NCBI GenBank assembly: GCA_004295015.1
Contig: SHNE01000020.1
Coordinates: forward strand, 1-64,000
Source of the DNA: Bacteroidota bacterium
GTDB taxonomy: Bacteria; Bacteroidota; Bacteroidia; AKYH767-A; 2013-40CM-41-45
Direction: 5' to 3'
DNA length: 64,000 bases
The notes under the pieces are model-generated. The model saw only the letters and a program-made list of their open reading frames with translations. It was not told the origin of the DNA and searched no databases. Shown one piece after another: positions 35,023-44,398 of the stretch (positions are counted from its first letter, which is position 1; every line of letters begins with the position of its first letter). A program made the position numbers and the translations under genes.

Positions 35023-38000
35023 ATGAATATTGCACCTAAGATTATCATTTTCGGATTTCTTTTTTTTCTGTCCAGTGCTGTTACCGGTCAGGGACTTAAA
35101 AATTTTTCGGCTGAACCGGCTGCCTTTCTCTCCGAAATGAAAAGTTTCCTCGTGGAAACCGATAAAAAGGAAGGAGAAAAAATTCACGAAGCATTTTCCT
35201 TGATATGGAATGGTGGCAGTTTTAATGCTGAACAGCAAAAGTCAATCATTAGAACAAGCAATGCCATGCTAAAAAAAAGAATGAAGGCATTTCCTGATTT
35301 TAAAAATTACCTTAATGCTTTGATAAATTTCATCGGCACAGGCCAATCTGCTCAAAGTTTTACTGCCTGGCAAGCAAGCCAGGATCGACTCTTACAAATG
35401 CCATCAAAACACTTTGCTAATTATATCAGCAGTTGCAATGACCTTTTCAGAAATAATGCATTGTATGAATCAAGCTCTACACGATGGTATACTCTGAGTA
35501 AGAATTACATATTTGAGTTTGACTCAGTCCCGAAAATTGTTTTTTCAAAAATGGATTTGATATGTGTATCCAAAGGAGATTCATCTACAATCTATGGTAC
35601 GGAAGGAGCTTTGTATCCTACAAGCGAAACTTTCATTGGAAAGGGCGGTAAAGTAAACTGGCTTCGCGCCGGTTTTGAAGAGAACAGCATTTTTGCCGTG
35701 TTGAATAATTATAAAATTGATGTAACAGGAAGCGAGTACTCAGCCGATTCAGTGCAATTTACTAATACTGTATATTTTCAAAAGCCCTTGTCAGGCAGAT
35801 TCCGGGATAAAATTCTCGCAAATGTAACTACTGAAAATGCCAGCTACCCCCGTTTTGAATCCTATACAAGTGGATTAGAAATAAAAAATATTGTTCCTGA
35901 TATCGACTACAGAGGTGGTTTCTCGATGAACGGAAATAAAATGATTGGGTCCGGAACTAAGGAAGATGATGCACAATTATTCTTCAAGCGTAATGCTAAG
36001 CCCTTTCTGATTGCATCTTCGCAAGGCTTCGTTATCCGCAAAGATAAAATCACTTCGGATAATGCTGCGATAAACATACTTTTTGAAGGGGATTCAATTT
36101 TTCATCCGGGCCTCTCGCTGAAGTATATTGTACGAGACAGGGAGCTTGCCCTCATTCGGGGAGAAGATGGAAAATCAAGAAGTCCATACTTTGATTCTTT
36201 CCACCAGATAGACATGTATTTCGATGGTTTATACTGGAAGATCGATGACCCGATCATCGATTTGAAAATGATAAGCGGTGTTGGTGAGAGTAAAGCAACT
36301 TTCGAATCAAGTAATTATTTTCGCAAACAACGTTTTCTCAAATTGCAAAGTCTGAGTGAGTTTCATCCTCTTTATACAATTAAAAAATTTGCTGAGAAGA
36401 GTGGTTCTTCTGTGATTTATACTGATGAGCTTGCAAAAGACATGAGGCTTCCTGTCAATGAAGTAAGAACAATGCTGATAGATTTTTCCAATCAGGGTTT
36501 TGTAAGTTATGATGCTACTGAGGATAGGGCTGTTATTAAAGATCGATTGAATTATTATCTCCTGGCAAATGTTGGAAAAATCGATTATGATGTAATTCAG
36601 TTTGAATCTGTCATCAATGCCAAGCCGAATGCAAGCATCAACTTATTGAATTTTGAATTAACACTACGTGGGCTCGCCCCAATTGTACTGAGTGATTCTC
36701 AGAATGTTGTAATCTACCCAGCAAATCAGGAAATAAAATTGCAAAAAAACAGAGAATTCTTTTTTGCCGGAAGAGTAAAGGCCGGTAGATTCGATTTCTT
36801 CGGGAAGGAGTTCAGCTTCGACTATCAAAATTTTAAAATCAATCTCGATAATGTGGACTCATTGCGTTTGAAAGTTGAAAGCCCTGATCCGAACGATGTC
36901 GATAATTACGGGAACAGAAGAATGGTTGCCGTGCGGTCTGTACTGGAGAATGTCAATGGTGATTTGATCATCGATAATCAGGGTAATAAGTCCGGTTTGC
37001 ACAATTATCCGGAATATCCGATTTTCAATTCGAAGAAGGATTCCTATGTGTATTATGATAAGTCATATATTCAACAAGGTGTTTACCTCAGGGATGATTT
37101 TTATTTCCATTTGGATCCTTATACTATCGACTCACTGGATAATTTCAGCAGTGCCGGTTTGCGCTTCGACGGTGAATTTGTGAGTGCAGGTATTTTTCCT
37201 GATTTCCGTGACACGTTAAAATTACAACCCGACCTGAGTTTGGGATTAGTCAGAGAAACAGGGGATGCCGGTTGGCCTGCCTATGGAGGCAAAGGGACAT
37301 TCACACAGACCGTCAAATTGAGTAATGAAGGATTGCATGGCGATGGAAAGGTAGACTATCTGACTTCAGTAAGTATGTCTAATGATTTTCTTTTTCTTCC
37401 CGATTCAATGAATTCAAGTATGAAACTCTGGACAAATCGGAAAGAGACTTTGAATGGCGTTCAGTTTCCTGCAGTTGATGCAGCTAATGTCTATGTACAT
37501 TGGGAACCCAAAAATGATGTCATGTTCGTGAATAAGAAGGACGTATACATGAACATGTACGAGGGTCAGGCCATGATGAATGGAAATTTGCAATTGAGAC
37601 CTTCAGGACTTGTAGGAGACGGAATTATGACTTTTGCAGAAAGTGAATTGGAAGCCCGGCTTATCAAGTACAAATCAGATATTTTTGATGCAGACACATC
37701 TGACTTCCGTCTAACTTCAGACAACACGGCTGCCTTGGCCTTTTCCACCAAGAACGTTAACTCACATATCGATTTTATTGAAAGGGTAGGAGAATTCAAA
37801 TCCAATGGTGGTGGATCTTATGTTAGTTTCCCATTGAATCAATACATCTGTTATATTGATCAGTTTAAATGGTTCATGGATCAGAAGGAGATTGAATTGA
37901 GTTCATCATCAACAGCTGCCGTTGTGGAAGATTCCTTGAATACCGGGTTGAGTCTCACAGGTTCGGACTTTATCAGTGTTGAACCACGTCAGGATTCTCT

Positions 38001-39501
38001 TCGCTTCAAAGCACCGTTTGCAAGGTATTCTCTCAAGGATTATCTGATCAAAGCCGAGAAGGTAGCACTTATTCAAACTGCGGATGCATCTGTAATTCCG
38101 GATAGTGGAAAAGTTATCGTCGAACGCTATGCAAAAATGCAAACATTAAACGATGCTCGAATTGTTGCTAATAATATCACAAAATATCATACAATCTACA
38201 ATGCTAAAGTAGACATCCTTGGGCGCAAGAAATACGAAGCAACCGGTGACTACGATTATGTTGATCAGAATAATATCAAACATCATCTGCATTTTGATAA
38301 AATTACTGTTGATACAGCCTTTCAGACAATTGCCGATGGTGAGTTAAACAATAATGACGGATTCCCTCTTAGTCCTCAGTTTTTATTCAAAGGAAGTGTC
38401 CATCTCATAGCATCTAAGGAACATTTGATTTTTACAGGATATACAAAGCCGAACATTCAGTGTGAAATGATCGGAAAAAACTGGATTCGTTTCAGTGGAG
38501 AGATCAATCCGGCAAATGTCTCGATTCCTATATCCTCGCCTGTTACTGATGCCGGCGTCACCTTGTCGGCTGCCGTGGCACAAACCAGTGACAGTACGGG
38601 TATTTATGCAGCTTTCCTCATGCCAAAGCAAAAGCCGGGGGATCTGGAGATTATAAATGCTGAAGGCGTTTTATATTTTGACAAACCAACGAATCAATAC
38701 AGAATTACAACCAAGGAAAAGCTTGCCAAACCCGGAGTGGCAGGAAATTTCCTAAGTCTTGATGATTCGAAATGTTTGGTTTATGGTGAAGGAATTATTC
38801 ATTTTGGAACCGAATTCGGACAAGTAGCAATTACAACTGCAGGAAATGTGATTAATAATTTAAACAATGATCATACGGAGTTTGATTTACTCATGACCCT
38901 GAATTTCTTCTTCAATGAGGATGCATTGAAACTGATGAGTGATAATATTTCCATGAATGCCTCCTTGCAGGCTACTCAGGATGTAGGCAGACCAACATTT
39001 GAAAAAGGACTTGCAGAGATTGCCGGAAAAGAAAAAGCAGATAAAATGCTTACAGAATTAAACCTCTATGGATCGTTCAAAAAGATTCCGGAAGAATTAA
39101 GACATACTTTCTTTATCACCGAATTAAAAATGGCCTGGAATAACGATACCCGGACTTATCGTTCTACCGGAACTATCGGCATAAGTAATATTGATAAAAC
39201 CAGCATTAACAGGAGAGTACCCGGCTATGTCGAAATCGTTCATAAAAGGAGTGGAGATGTATTTAACTTTTATTTGGAGCCTGAAAAGGGTACTTGGTAT
39301 TATTTCAGTTATACACGCGGATTAATGCAAAGTATAAGTTCATATAGTGCTTTTAATGAAGCAATTGAAAAGCTGAAGCCGGAAAAACGAGTCAATAAGG
39401 CAAAGGACAAACCTGATTTTGAGTACATTTTGTCTACTGACAGGGCCGTTCGGAATTTTCTGAAAAGAATGCAACCACCGGAACCCGAAGGCGATAAATG
39501 A
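35023..39501 (+). CDS. Very large exported protein of unknown function
   Basis: The 1492-residue product has a signal peptide (about 1-22, ending VTGQ) and no clear transmembrane segment after it, so it should be periplasmic or outer-membrane associated. Most of it is beta-rich, with many short strands separated by Asp/Ser/Asn turns. The middle (about 410-540) includes helical segments and a region that looks like a winged-helix insert (SVIYTDELAKDMRLPVNEVR). The ending is basic (NKAKDKPDFEYIL...). There are no T9SS, PKD or TPR signatures and no recognised catalytic motif. It follows tpiA-prmA by 51 bp. The arrangement and size resemble uncharacterised conserved Bacteroidota proteins, but I cannot name the family. 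Confidence 0.8.
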   Translation: MNIAPKIIIFGFLFFLSSAVTGQGLKNFSAEPAAFLSEMKSFLVETDKKEGEKIHEAFSLIWNGGSFNAEQQKSIIRTSNAMLKKRMKAFPDFKNYLNALINFIGTGQSAQSFTAWQASQDRLLQMPSKHFANYISSCNDLFRNNALYESSSTRWYTLSKNYIFEFDSVPKIVFSKMDLICVSKGDSSTIYGTEGALYPTSETFIGKGGKVNWLRAGFEENSIFAVLNNYKIDVTGSEYSADSVQFTNTVYFQKPLSGRFRDKILANVTTENASYPRFESYTSGLEIKNIVPDIDYRGGFSMNGNKMIGSGTKEDDAQLFFKRNAKPFLIASSQGFVIRKDKITSDNAAINILFEGDSIFHPGLSLKYIVRDRELALIRGEDGKSRSPYFDSFHQIDMYFDGLYWKIDDPIIDLKMISGVGESKATFESSNYFRKQRFLKLQSLSEFHPLYTIKKFAEKSGSSVIYTDELAKDMRLPVNEVRTMLIDFSNQGFVSYDATEDRAVIKDRLNYYLLANVGKIDYDVIQFESVINAKPNASINLLNFELTLRGLAPIVLSDSQNVVIYPANQEIKLQKNREFFFAGRVKAGRFDFFGKEFSFDYQNFKINLDNVDSLRLKVESPDPNDVDNYGNRRMVAVRSVLENVNGDLIIDNQGNKSGLHNYPEYPIFNSKKDSYVYYDKSYIQQGVYLRDDFYFHLDPYTIDSLDNFSSAGLRFDGEFVSAGIFPDFRDTLKLQPDLSLGLVRETGDAGWPAYGGKGTFTQTVKLSNEGLHGDGKVDYLTSVSMSNDFLFLPDSMNSSMKLWTNRKETLNGVQFPAVDAANVYVHWEPKNDVMFVNKKDVYMNMYEGQAMMNGNLQLRPSGLVGDGIMTFAESELEARLIKYKSDIFDADTSDFRLTSDNTAALAFSTKNVNSHIDFIERVGEFKSNGGGSYVSFPLNQYICYIDQFKWFMDQKEIELSSSSTAAVVEDSLNTGLSLTGSDFISVEPRQDSLRFKAPFARYSLKDYLIKAEKVALIQTADASVIPDSGKVIVERYAKMQTLNDARIVANNITKYHTIYNAKVDILGRKKYEATGDYDYVDQNNIKHHLHFDKITVDTAFQTIADGELNNNDGFPLSPQFLFKGSVHLIASKEHLIFTGYTKPNIQCEMIGKNWIRFSGEINPANVSIPISSPVTDAGVTLSAAVAQTSDSTGIYAAFLMPKQKPGDLEIINAEGVLYFDKPTNQYRITTKEKLAKPGVAGNFLSLDDSKCLVYGEGIIHFGTEFGQVAITTAGNVINNLNNDHTEFDLLMTLNFFFNEDALKLMSDNISMNASLQATQDVGRPTFEKGLAEIAGKEKADKMLTELNLYGSFKKIPEELRHTFFITELKMAWNNDTRTYRSTGTIGISNIDKTSINRRVPGYVEIVHKRSGDVFNFYLEPEKGTWYYFSYTRGLMQSISSYSAFNEAIEKLKPEKRVNKAKDKPDFEYILSTDRAVRNFLKRMQPPEPEGDK

Positions 39502-39653
39502 GTTTTCTTGACTATTTAGGAATGTTTGGTTATGATTGTACTCTGATCAGAATCTGATTTCACTTTATTTCAGCTAAAATCTTTAATTTAATTTTACTGA
39601 ATGCAGTTCAAGTATTTGAAAAAGATTCAAATGATAGATAAAAGACCTGAGAT

Positions 39654-40283
39654 TTGTTAACGCTACCAAATATAATCGGCCTAATACTCGCGTATCTTGT
39701 CGGTTCTATACCTTCAGCAGTCTGGGTGGGAAGGCAGTTTTACGGAATAGATGTCAGAGAATTCGGCAGTGGAAATGCGGGTGCTACTAACACTTTCAGA
39801 GTACTGGGTAAAAAACCCGGAATTGCCGTCCTTATCATGGACGTACTGAAAGGTTTCCTTGCGGTAAAGCTGGCTTATATTGTTGGTGACTACAGTTCCG
39901 ACTCCCCTGAGTTTATTGACTTTGAACTGGCGCTTGCCGTTTGTGGACTAATGGGCCATATTTTTCCGGTATATGTAGGATTTCGTGGGGGTAAAGGTAT
40001 TGCCACCATGCTGGGAATATTGATCGGAGTTCATCCTCAGGCGGCCTTGATTTGTGCGATTGTTTTTATCATTACCCTGATATTGAGTGGTTACATTTCT
40101 TTGAGCAGTATGATGGCAGGGATTACTTTTCCTGTTGTCATCATGGTATTTTATTCCACTAATTCGAGTATAAATATATTTTCACTGGCAGTGGCTGTCA
40201 TTATTCTTGTTACGCATCAACGCAACATTGAGCGTATTCTCAGCAAGGAAGAATCCCGAATTAAATGGTCAAAATCCCGCTGA
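39654..40283 (+). CDS. plsY: Acyl-phosphate:glycerol-3-phosphate acyltransferase
   Basis: The 209-residue membrane enzyme makes lysophosphatidate from acyl-phosphate and glycerol 3-phosphate, the first step of phospholipid synthesis. The three PlsY motifs are visible: GSIPSAVWVG, GSGNAGATNTFR and GHIFPVYVGFRGGKGIAT, in a five-helix protein, plus the final THQRNIERI. The start is TTG: an in-frame stop lies six bases upstream and no ATG or GTG is available before motif 1. The last 15 bases overlap the convergent TPR gene, so the two mRNAs are antisense at their ends. Confidence 0.93.
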   Translation: MLTLPNIIGLILAYLVGSIPSAVWVGRQFYGIDVREFGSGNAGATNTFRVLGKKPGIAVLIMDVLKGFLAVKLAYIVGDYSSDSPEFIDFELALAVCGLMGHIFPVYVGFRGGKGIATMLGILIGVHPQAALICAIVFIITLILSGYISLSSMMAGITFPVVIMVFYSTNSSINIFSLAVAVIILVTHQRNIERILSKEESRIKWSKSR

Positions 40284-41297
40284 GTCAGCAGGACAATATT
40301 TCCGGATATACAATTCAATATCGAGCGTTGAGTCAAGGCTGTATGCCCGATGCATATCTTCACAAACTCTTTTCTTTTTATCCAGATACGCTAAAGTTAC
40401 TCCCCTTTGAAAATAAGACAAAGCATGATCCGGTATTAAACGGATAGATTCTGAAAAATCAGCCAGGGCAGAAAAAGCAAGTCCATTATTCAGTTCCAGG
40501 TGATGGAGCTTGAAAAATCCCCTATGAAAATAAGCATCTGCATTGTCAGGATTAAGGTCAATGGCAAGATTATATTGTCTTAATGCATCCTGATTCTTTT
40601 TCTCTGATTCACTTCTTCGTGCCAGCTCATAGAATGAATCAGATTTAGCAAGCGCAGTCGCTGACCTATCTCGGTACTTATCAATCAAGTGATTTGCATT
40701 TTCTGTGCTCAGCGTGGGATATTGTCGGCGAAGATATTCTTCATAGGTAGTTGATCGGTAAAAATTGTGGAATTGTCTTGGATTCATTGCAATTCCGGTG
40801 ATCAGCAAGAAGCAGATCAAGGAATATAAAGAGGCACTAATCCATAGTGGCCATGAATTACGCAAAATAATAATTGCTTGGATATATTTTTCTCCATTCA
40901 GCATGCGGTAGAGAAGAACGACAAGAAAAATCAACGCAGAAATCCAACTGAAAGCCGGTCCATGAAACCAATACTGTTGTTGAAAGAGGATCAACAGGAG
41001 GCAAAGGCCTAAAAGCATTTCCACCGGAACCGGAAGCCTGCCGTAACCTCGTTCAATGGACTTGATGCGTTTAATCCCTGTCAGAAAGCAAGAAAAGCTC
41101 AGCCAGAGTCCACTTACAAGAATGAGCCCCGGTCCAAAAGTTGCGCCGGCTTTTCTCAGTATTAATCCGATCGAAAAGACCAATAATGGCAGGAATAAAA
41201 AGAAGTTTTTTCTCCGTTCGGACATAAGGGCCAAGTTAAGATTGTTTTTATACTGATGCAATTCCTTCAGACTATTGGACAGTTTTCCATTCTTCAT
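40269..41297 (-). CDS. Membrane protein with TPR domain
   Basis: From the ATG at 41297 the product has 342 residues (an ATG five codons upstream is also possible). About five transmembrane helices lie between residues 30 and 165 (for example FFLFLPLLVFSIGLIL and LICFLLITGIAM). The C-terminal part (about 210-325) carries three TPR units, among them NQDALRQYNLAIDLNPDNAD and AFSALADFSESIRLIPDHAL. Such proteins scaffold complexes at the membrane. Function unknown. It overlaps plsY by 15 bases at the 3' end. Confidence 0.72.
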   Translation of the reverse strand: MKNGKLSNSLKELHQYKNNLNLALMSERRKNFFLFLPLLVFSIGLILRKAGATFGPGLILVSGLWLSFSCFLTGIKRIKSIERGYGRLPVPVEMLLGLCLLLILFQQQYWFHGPAFSWISALIFLVVLLYRMLNGEKYIQAIIILRNSWPLWISASLYSLICFLLITGIAMNPRQFHNFYRSTTYEEYLRRQYPTLSTENANHLIDKYRDRSATALAKSDSFYELARRSESEKKNQDALRQYNLAIDLNPDNADAYFHRGFFKLHHLELNNGLAFSALADFSESIRLIPDHALSYFQRGVTLAYLDKKKRVCEDMHRAYSLDSTLDIELYIRKYCPADSAGF

Positions 41298-41344
41298 TGT
41301 TAAGAAGATCAATTTTACTTTCGGATGTGAAAGAGATCATATAG

Positions 41345-41352
41345 TATTTTTG
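41345..41352 (+). promoter_or_regulatory. Bacteroidota -7 element for the GH3 gene
   Basis: TATTTTTG fits TAnnTTTG. It overlaps the GTG at 41352, which therefore cannot be the translation start; the ATG at 41391, just before the signal peptide, fits instead. Confidence 0.5.
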
Positions 41353-41390
41353 TGCATAATGCCATTCGATTTATTCTACTGATTCCTTTG

Positions 41391-44327
41391 ATGCCATTCA
41401 AACGTATTTTCATTAGTGCTTTATTGCTTTTGTTGAATTTGCCTTCAGCAGATGCCCGTATAGCCCCGCCTTTCTATACAGATGAAGCTAATGTATGGGC
41501 AGATTCTGTGATGAGCACACTTTCACGCGAACAAAGAATTGCACAGCTGATCATGGTTGCGGCATGGAGTAATAAAGATGCCGCTCACATCGCAGAGATT
41601 CGTAAACTTATAATGGATTGGGGGATAGGCGGCTTGATTTTTTTTCAAGGTGGTCCTGTCCGACAGGCAAACCTTTGCAACGATTACCAAAAACTCTCAA
41701 GAATTCCTTTGTTGATTGGATTTGATGGTGAGTGGGGACTTTCAATGCGTCTCGATAGCACCGTTCGATTTCCGAGGCAAATGACCATGGCAGCTATGCA
41801 GGATGATACTTTAATCTATGCCATGGGTAGAGAAATAGGGCGTCAGTGTAAACGTATTGGGATTCATGTAAATTTTGCACCTGATATTGACATTAATACA
41901 AATGTCATGAATCCGGTGATTGGTAGCAGATCTTTCGGGGATGACAGAAACGCTGTATATAAGAAGGCACTCTTGTATATGAAAGGAATGCAAGATATGG
42001 GTGTGCTCGCTAATGGAAAACATTTTCCCGGCCATGGTAATGCCGACAGCGATTCACACTATACACTTCCAACAATATTTCAATCCAAGGCTGCCCTTGA
42101 TTCGGTAGAGCTGTATCCATTTCAAAAATTAATCGACGAAGGATTGGGTTCTATTATGGTTGCTCATCTTTCTGTTCCTGCATTGGATTCAACACCGAAT
42201 CTCCCATCCACTTTATCGCCCTATATAGTCACCGGAATTTTAAAACAGCAAATGGGATTTAAGGGACTCATTTTTACTGACGCTCTGAACATGAAAGCTG
42301 TAAGTTCATGCTATAAGCCGGGAGTTTTAGATAAGCTTGCACTGATTGCAGGAAATGATGTCTTACTATATTCTGAAGACGTAAGAAAAGCGGTTTCAGA
42401 AATTCATCTGGCTATTGAGAATTGTGAATTCACCGACGAAGAATTAAATGAAAGAGTTAAGAAAGTATTACTCACGAAATACTGGGCCGGACTCAGTACA
42501 AGTCCAACAATCGATACAACAAATCTTATTGCTGACCTTAATCCTCCTGAAGCTGTTTTTCTGCAAAGGAATATGTATGAAAAGTCATTGACAATACTTT
42601 CTAACAAATCTTCAATAATCCCTTTACGCGGGCTTGATTCCCTGCGAATTGCTTCCATCGTGGTAGGAGATCAGAAGAACAATACTTTTCAGGAGCAATT
42701 GGCATCCTATGCTCAGATAGACATGTTTTCTGAAGATAAAGATGCACCTGTCTCCATGTTTGAAGCAATGGCAGGTTTCATGGCTAATTACGACCTCATT
42801 ATTCTGAGTCTTCATGGAACAACAATGAAAGCCGCAACAAACTTCGGCATTCCGGAAGCTGCGAGAAATTTTATGGATACCATTATTAAATCCTATAACA
42901 CCATATTTGTTGATTTTGGAAATGCATACACATTAAATCAAATTAAAAATCTTTCTTCAGCTAAAGCCGTGCTCTTAGGCTATGAAGACTTCCCATTAAC
43001 CCATGAACTAATGGCACAGGCTATTATGGGAGGATTAAGTATGAGTGGAACCATTCCTGTTGAAAGTACGAAGCTATTTAAAAGAAATAGTGGCTTGGAA
43101 ACCGGAAGTCCTTTTCGGCTTAAGTATTCGGTACCTGAAGATGCCGGCATTGCTTCTAAAAGGTTGAACAGAATTGATAGTCTGGCGAACAATGCTATCA
43201 GTCTTGGAGCCATGCCGGGTTGTCAGATTATGGTTGTGAAGGATCAAAAAGTAATTTACAATAAGGCATTTGGAAAACATTCTTACGATTCCTCCCAGCA
43301 AGTTTTAACATCTGACATTTACGATGTAGCATCGGTGACAAAAATAGCATCGACTGCATTGGCAATGATGAAAATTTATGAAGATGAAAAGATTAATCTG
43401 GACAAACCCCTATCCCAGTATCTTCCTAAACTGAAGTCGGGAAATAAAAAAGGATTGATACTTCGGGATATAATGACACATCAGGCCGGTTTACAAGCAT
43501 GGAGTCCGTTCTGGAAAAAGACTATGCTCGACAATAAACCGGATCCTGAAATCTACCGTACCTCGTCCTCTGAAGACTATTTTTCAGCTGTCGCAGATAG
43601 CATTTACATACGTAATGACTATGTGGATAGTGTCATGCAATGGATATATTCTTCTCCTTTATCTGAAAAAGGAAAATATGTTTACAGTGATTTTGGGCCA
43701 ATCTTAATTCATGATCTGGTAGAAAAAGAATCCGATGAGCGTTTTTCAGATTACCTGGAAGCAAACTTCTATTCAGGATTGCAACTTTCCTGTTCGGGAT
43801 TTCTTCCACGTCAAAAATTTCCTCTGTCCAGAATAATTCCTACTGAGTTTGATAAGGAATTCAGGCATCAGCTTATTCAAGGTTATGTACACGATCCTGC
43901 TGCAGCTATGTTAGGAGGTCTGAGTGGAAATGCGGGCTTGTTTAGCAATGCAAATGATCTGGCAGTCATCATGCAGATGTTGTTGAATGAAGGATATTAT
44001 GGAGGAAGAAAATACTTAGAAGCCGAAACAATCAAGGAGTTCACGCGACAACAGTTTCCCGGCACTGTCAACAGGAGAGGGCTTTTGTTCGATAAACCTG
44101 AACCCGATTCAGACAAATCAAGTCCGGCTTGTTCAAGTGCCTCAAAAAAAGCTTACGGTCATCAGGGTTTTACAGGAACCTGTGTATGGGTTGATCCGGA
44201 ATATAATCTTATCTACATATTTCTTTCCAACAGGATAAATCCGGACGTTTCGAATAATAAATTGTCCAAAATGAATGTCCGCACGGATATTCAGCAAGTT
44301 ATATACGATGCTATTTTGGCCGAATAG
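41391..44327 (+). CDS. Exported GH3 beta-N-acetylglucosaminidase fused to a beta-lactamase-fold serine hydrolase
   Basis: The 978-residue protein has a signal peptide (about 1-22, ending SADA). The GH3 barrel (about 30-390) shows the NagZ-type KHFPGHG block with the Asp-x-His acid/base dyad at D221 and H223, and the nucleophile D297 in FTDALNMKAV, so the substrate is likely a beta-N-acetylhexosaminide such as muropeptide or chitin fragments. A second GH3 sandwich domain (about 400-570) follows. The C-terminal 380 residues are a class C beta-lactamase/DD-peptidase fold with S648-V-T-K651 and Y765-S-D. The combination suits peptidoglycan recycling or turnover in the periplasm. Whether the serine hydrolase acts on peptidoglycan, esters or antibiotics is open. 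Confidence 0.9.
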   Translation: MPFKRIFISALLLLLNLPSADARIAPPFYTDEANVWADSVMSTLSREQRIAQLIMVAAWSNKDAAHIAEIRKLIMDWGIGGLIFFQGGPVRQANLCNDYQKLSRIPLLIGFDGEWGLSMRLDSTVRFPRQMTMAAMQDDTLIYAMGREIGRQCKRIGIHVNFAPDIDINTNVMNPVIGSRSFGDDRNAVYKKALLYMKGMQDMGVLANGKHFPGHGNADSDSHYTLPTIFQSKAALDSVELYPFQKLIDEGLGSIMVAHLSVPALDSTPNLPSTLSPYIVTGILKQQMGFKGLIFTDALNMKAVSSCYKPGVLDKLALIAGNDVLLYSEDVRKAVSEIHLAIENCEFTDEELNERVKKVLLTKYWAGLSTSPTIDTTNLIADLNPPEAVFLQRNMYEKSLTILSNKSSIIPLRGLDSLRIASIVVGDQKNNTFQEQLASYAQIDMFSEDKDAPVSMFEAMAGFMANYDLIILSLHGTTMKAATNFGIPEAARNFMDTIIKSYNTIFVDFGNAYTLNQIKNLSSAKAVLLGYEDFPLTHELMAQAIMGGLSMSGTIPVESTKLFKRNSGLETGSPFRLKYSVPEDAGIASKRLNRIDSLANNAISLGAMPGCQIMVVKDQKVIYNKAFGKHSYDSSQQVLTSDIYDVASVTKIASTALAMMKIYEDEKINLDKPLSQYLPKLKSGNKKGLILRDIMTHQAGLQAWSPFWKKTMLDNKPDPEIYRTSSSEDYFSAVADSIYIRNDYVDSVMQWIYSSPLSEKGKYVYSDFGPILIHDLVEKESDERFSDYLEANFYSGLQLSCSGFLPRQKFPLSRIIPTEFDKEFRHQLIQGYVHDPAAAMLGGLSGNAGLFSNANDLAVIMQMLLNEGYYGGRKYLEAETIKEFTRQQFPGTVNRRGLLFDKPEPDSDKSSPACSSASKKAYGHQGFTGTCVWVDPEYNLIYIFLSNRINPDVSNNKLSKMNVRTDIQQVIYDAILAE

Positions 44328-44358
44328 TTATATTCTGAATTTATCAGAGCTCTTTTCA

Positions 44359-44366
44359 TACCTTTG
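44359..44366 (+). promoter_or_regulatory. Bacteroidota -7 element for bshA
   Basis: TACCTTTG fits TAnnTTTG and lies 32 bases before the ATG at 44399. No -33 TTG is obvious. Confidence 0.45.
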
Positions 44367-44398
44367 TTTTCATCAGTCATTCTATAATTTTGAGTATT

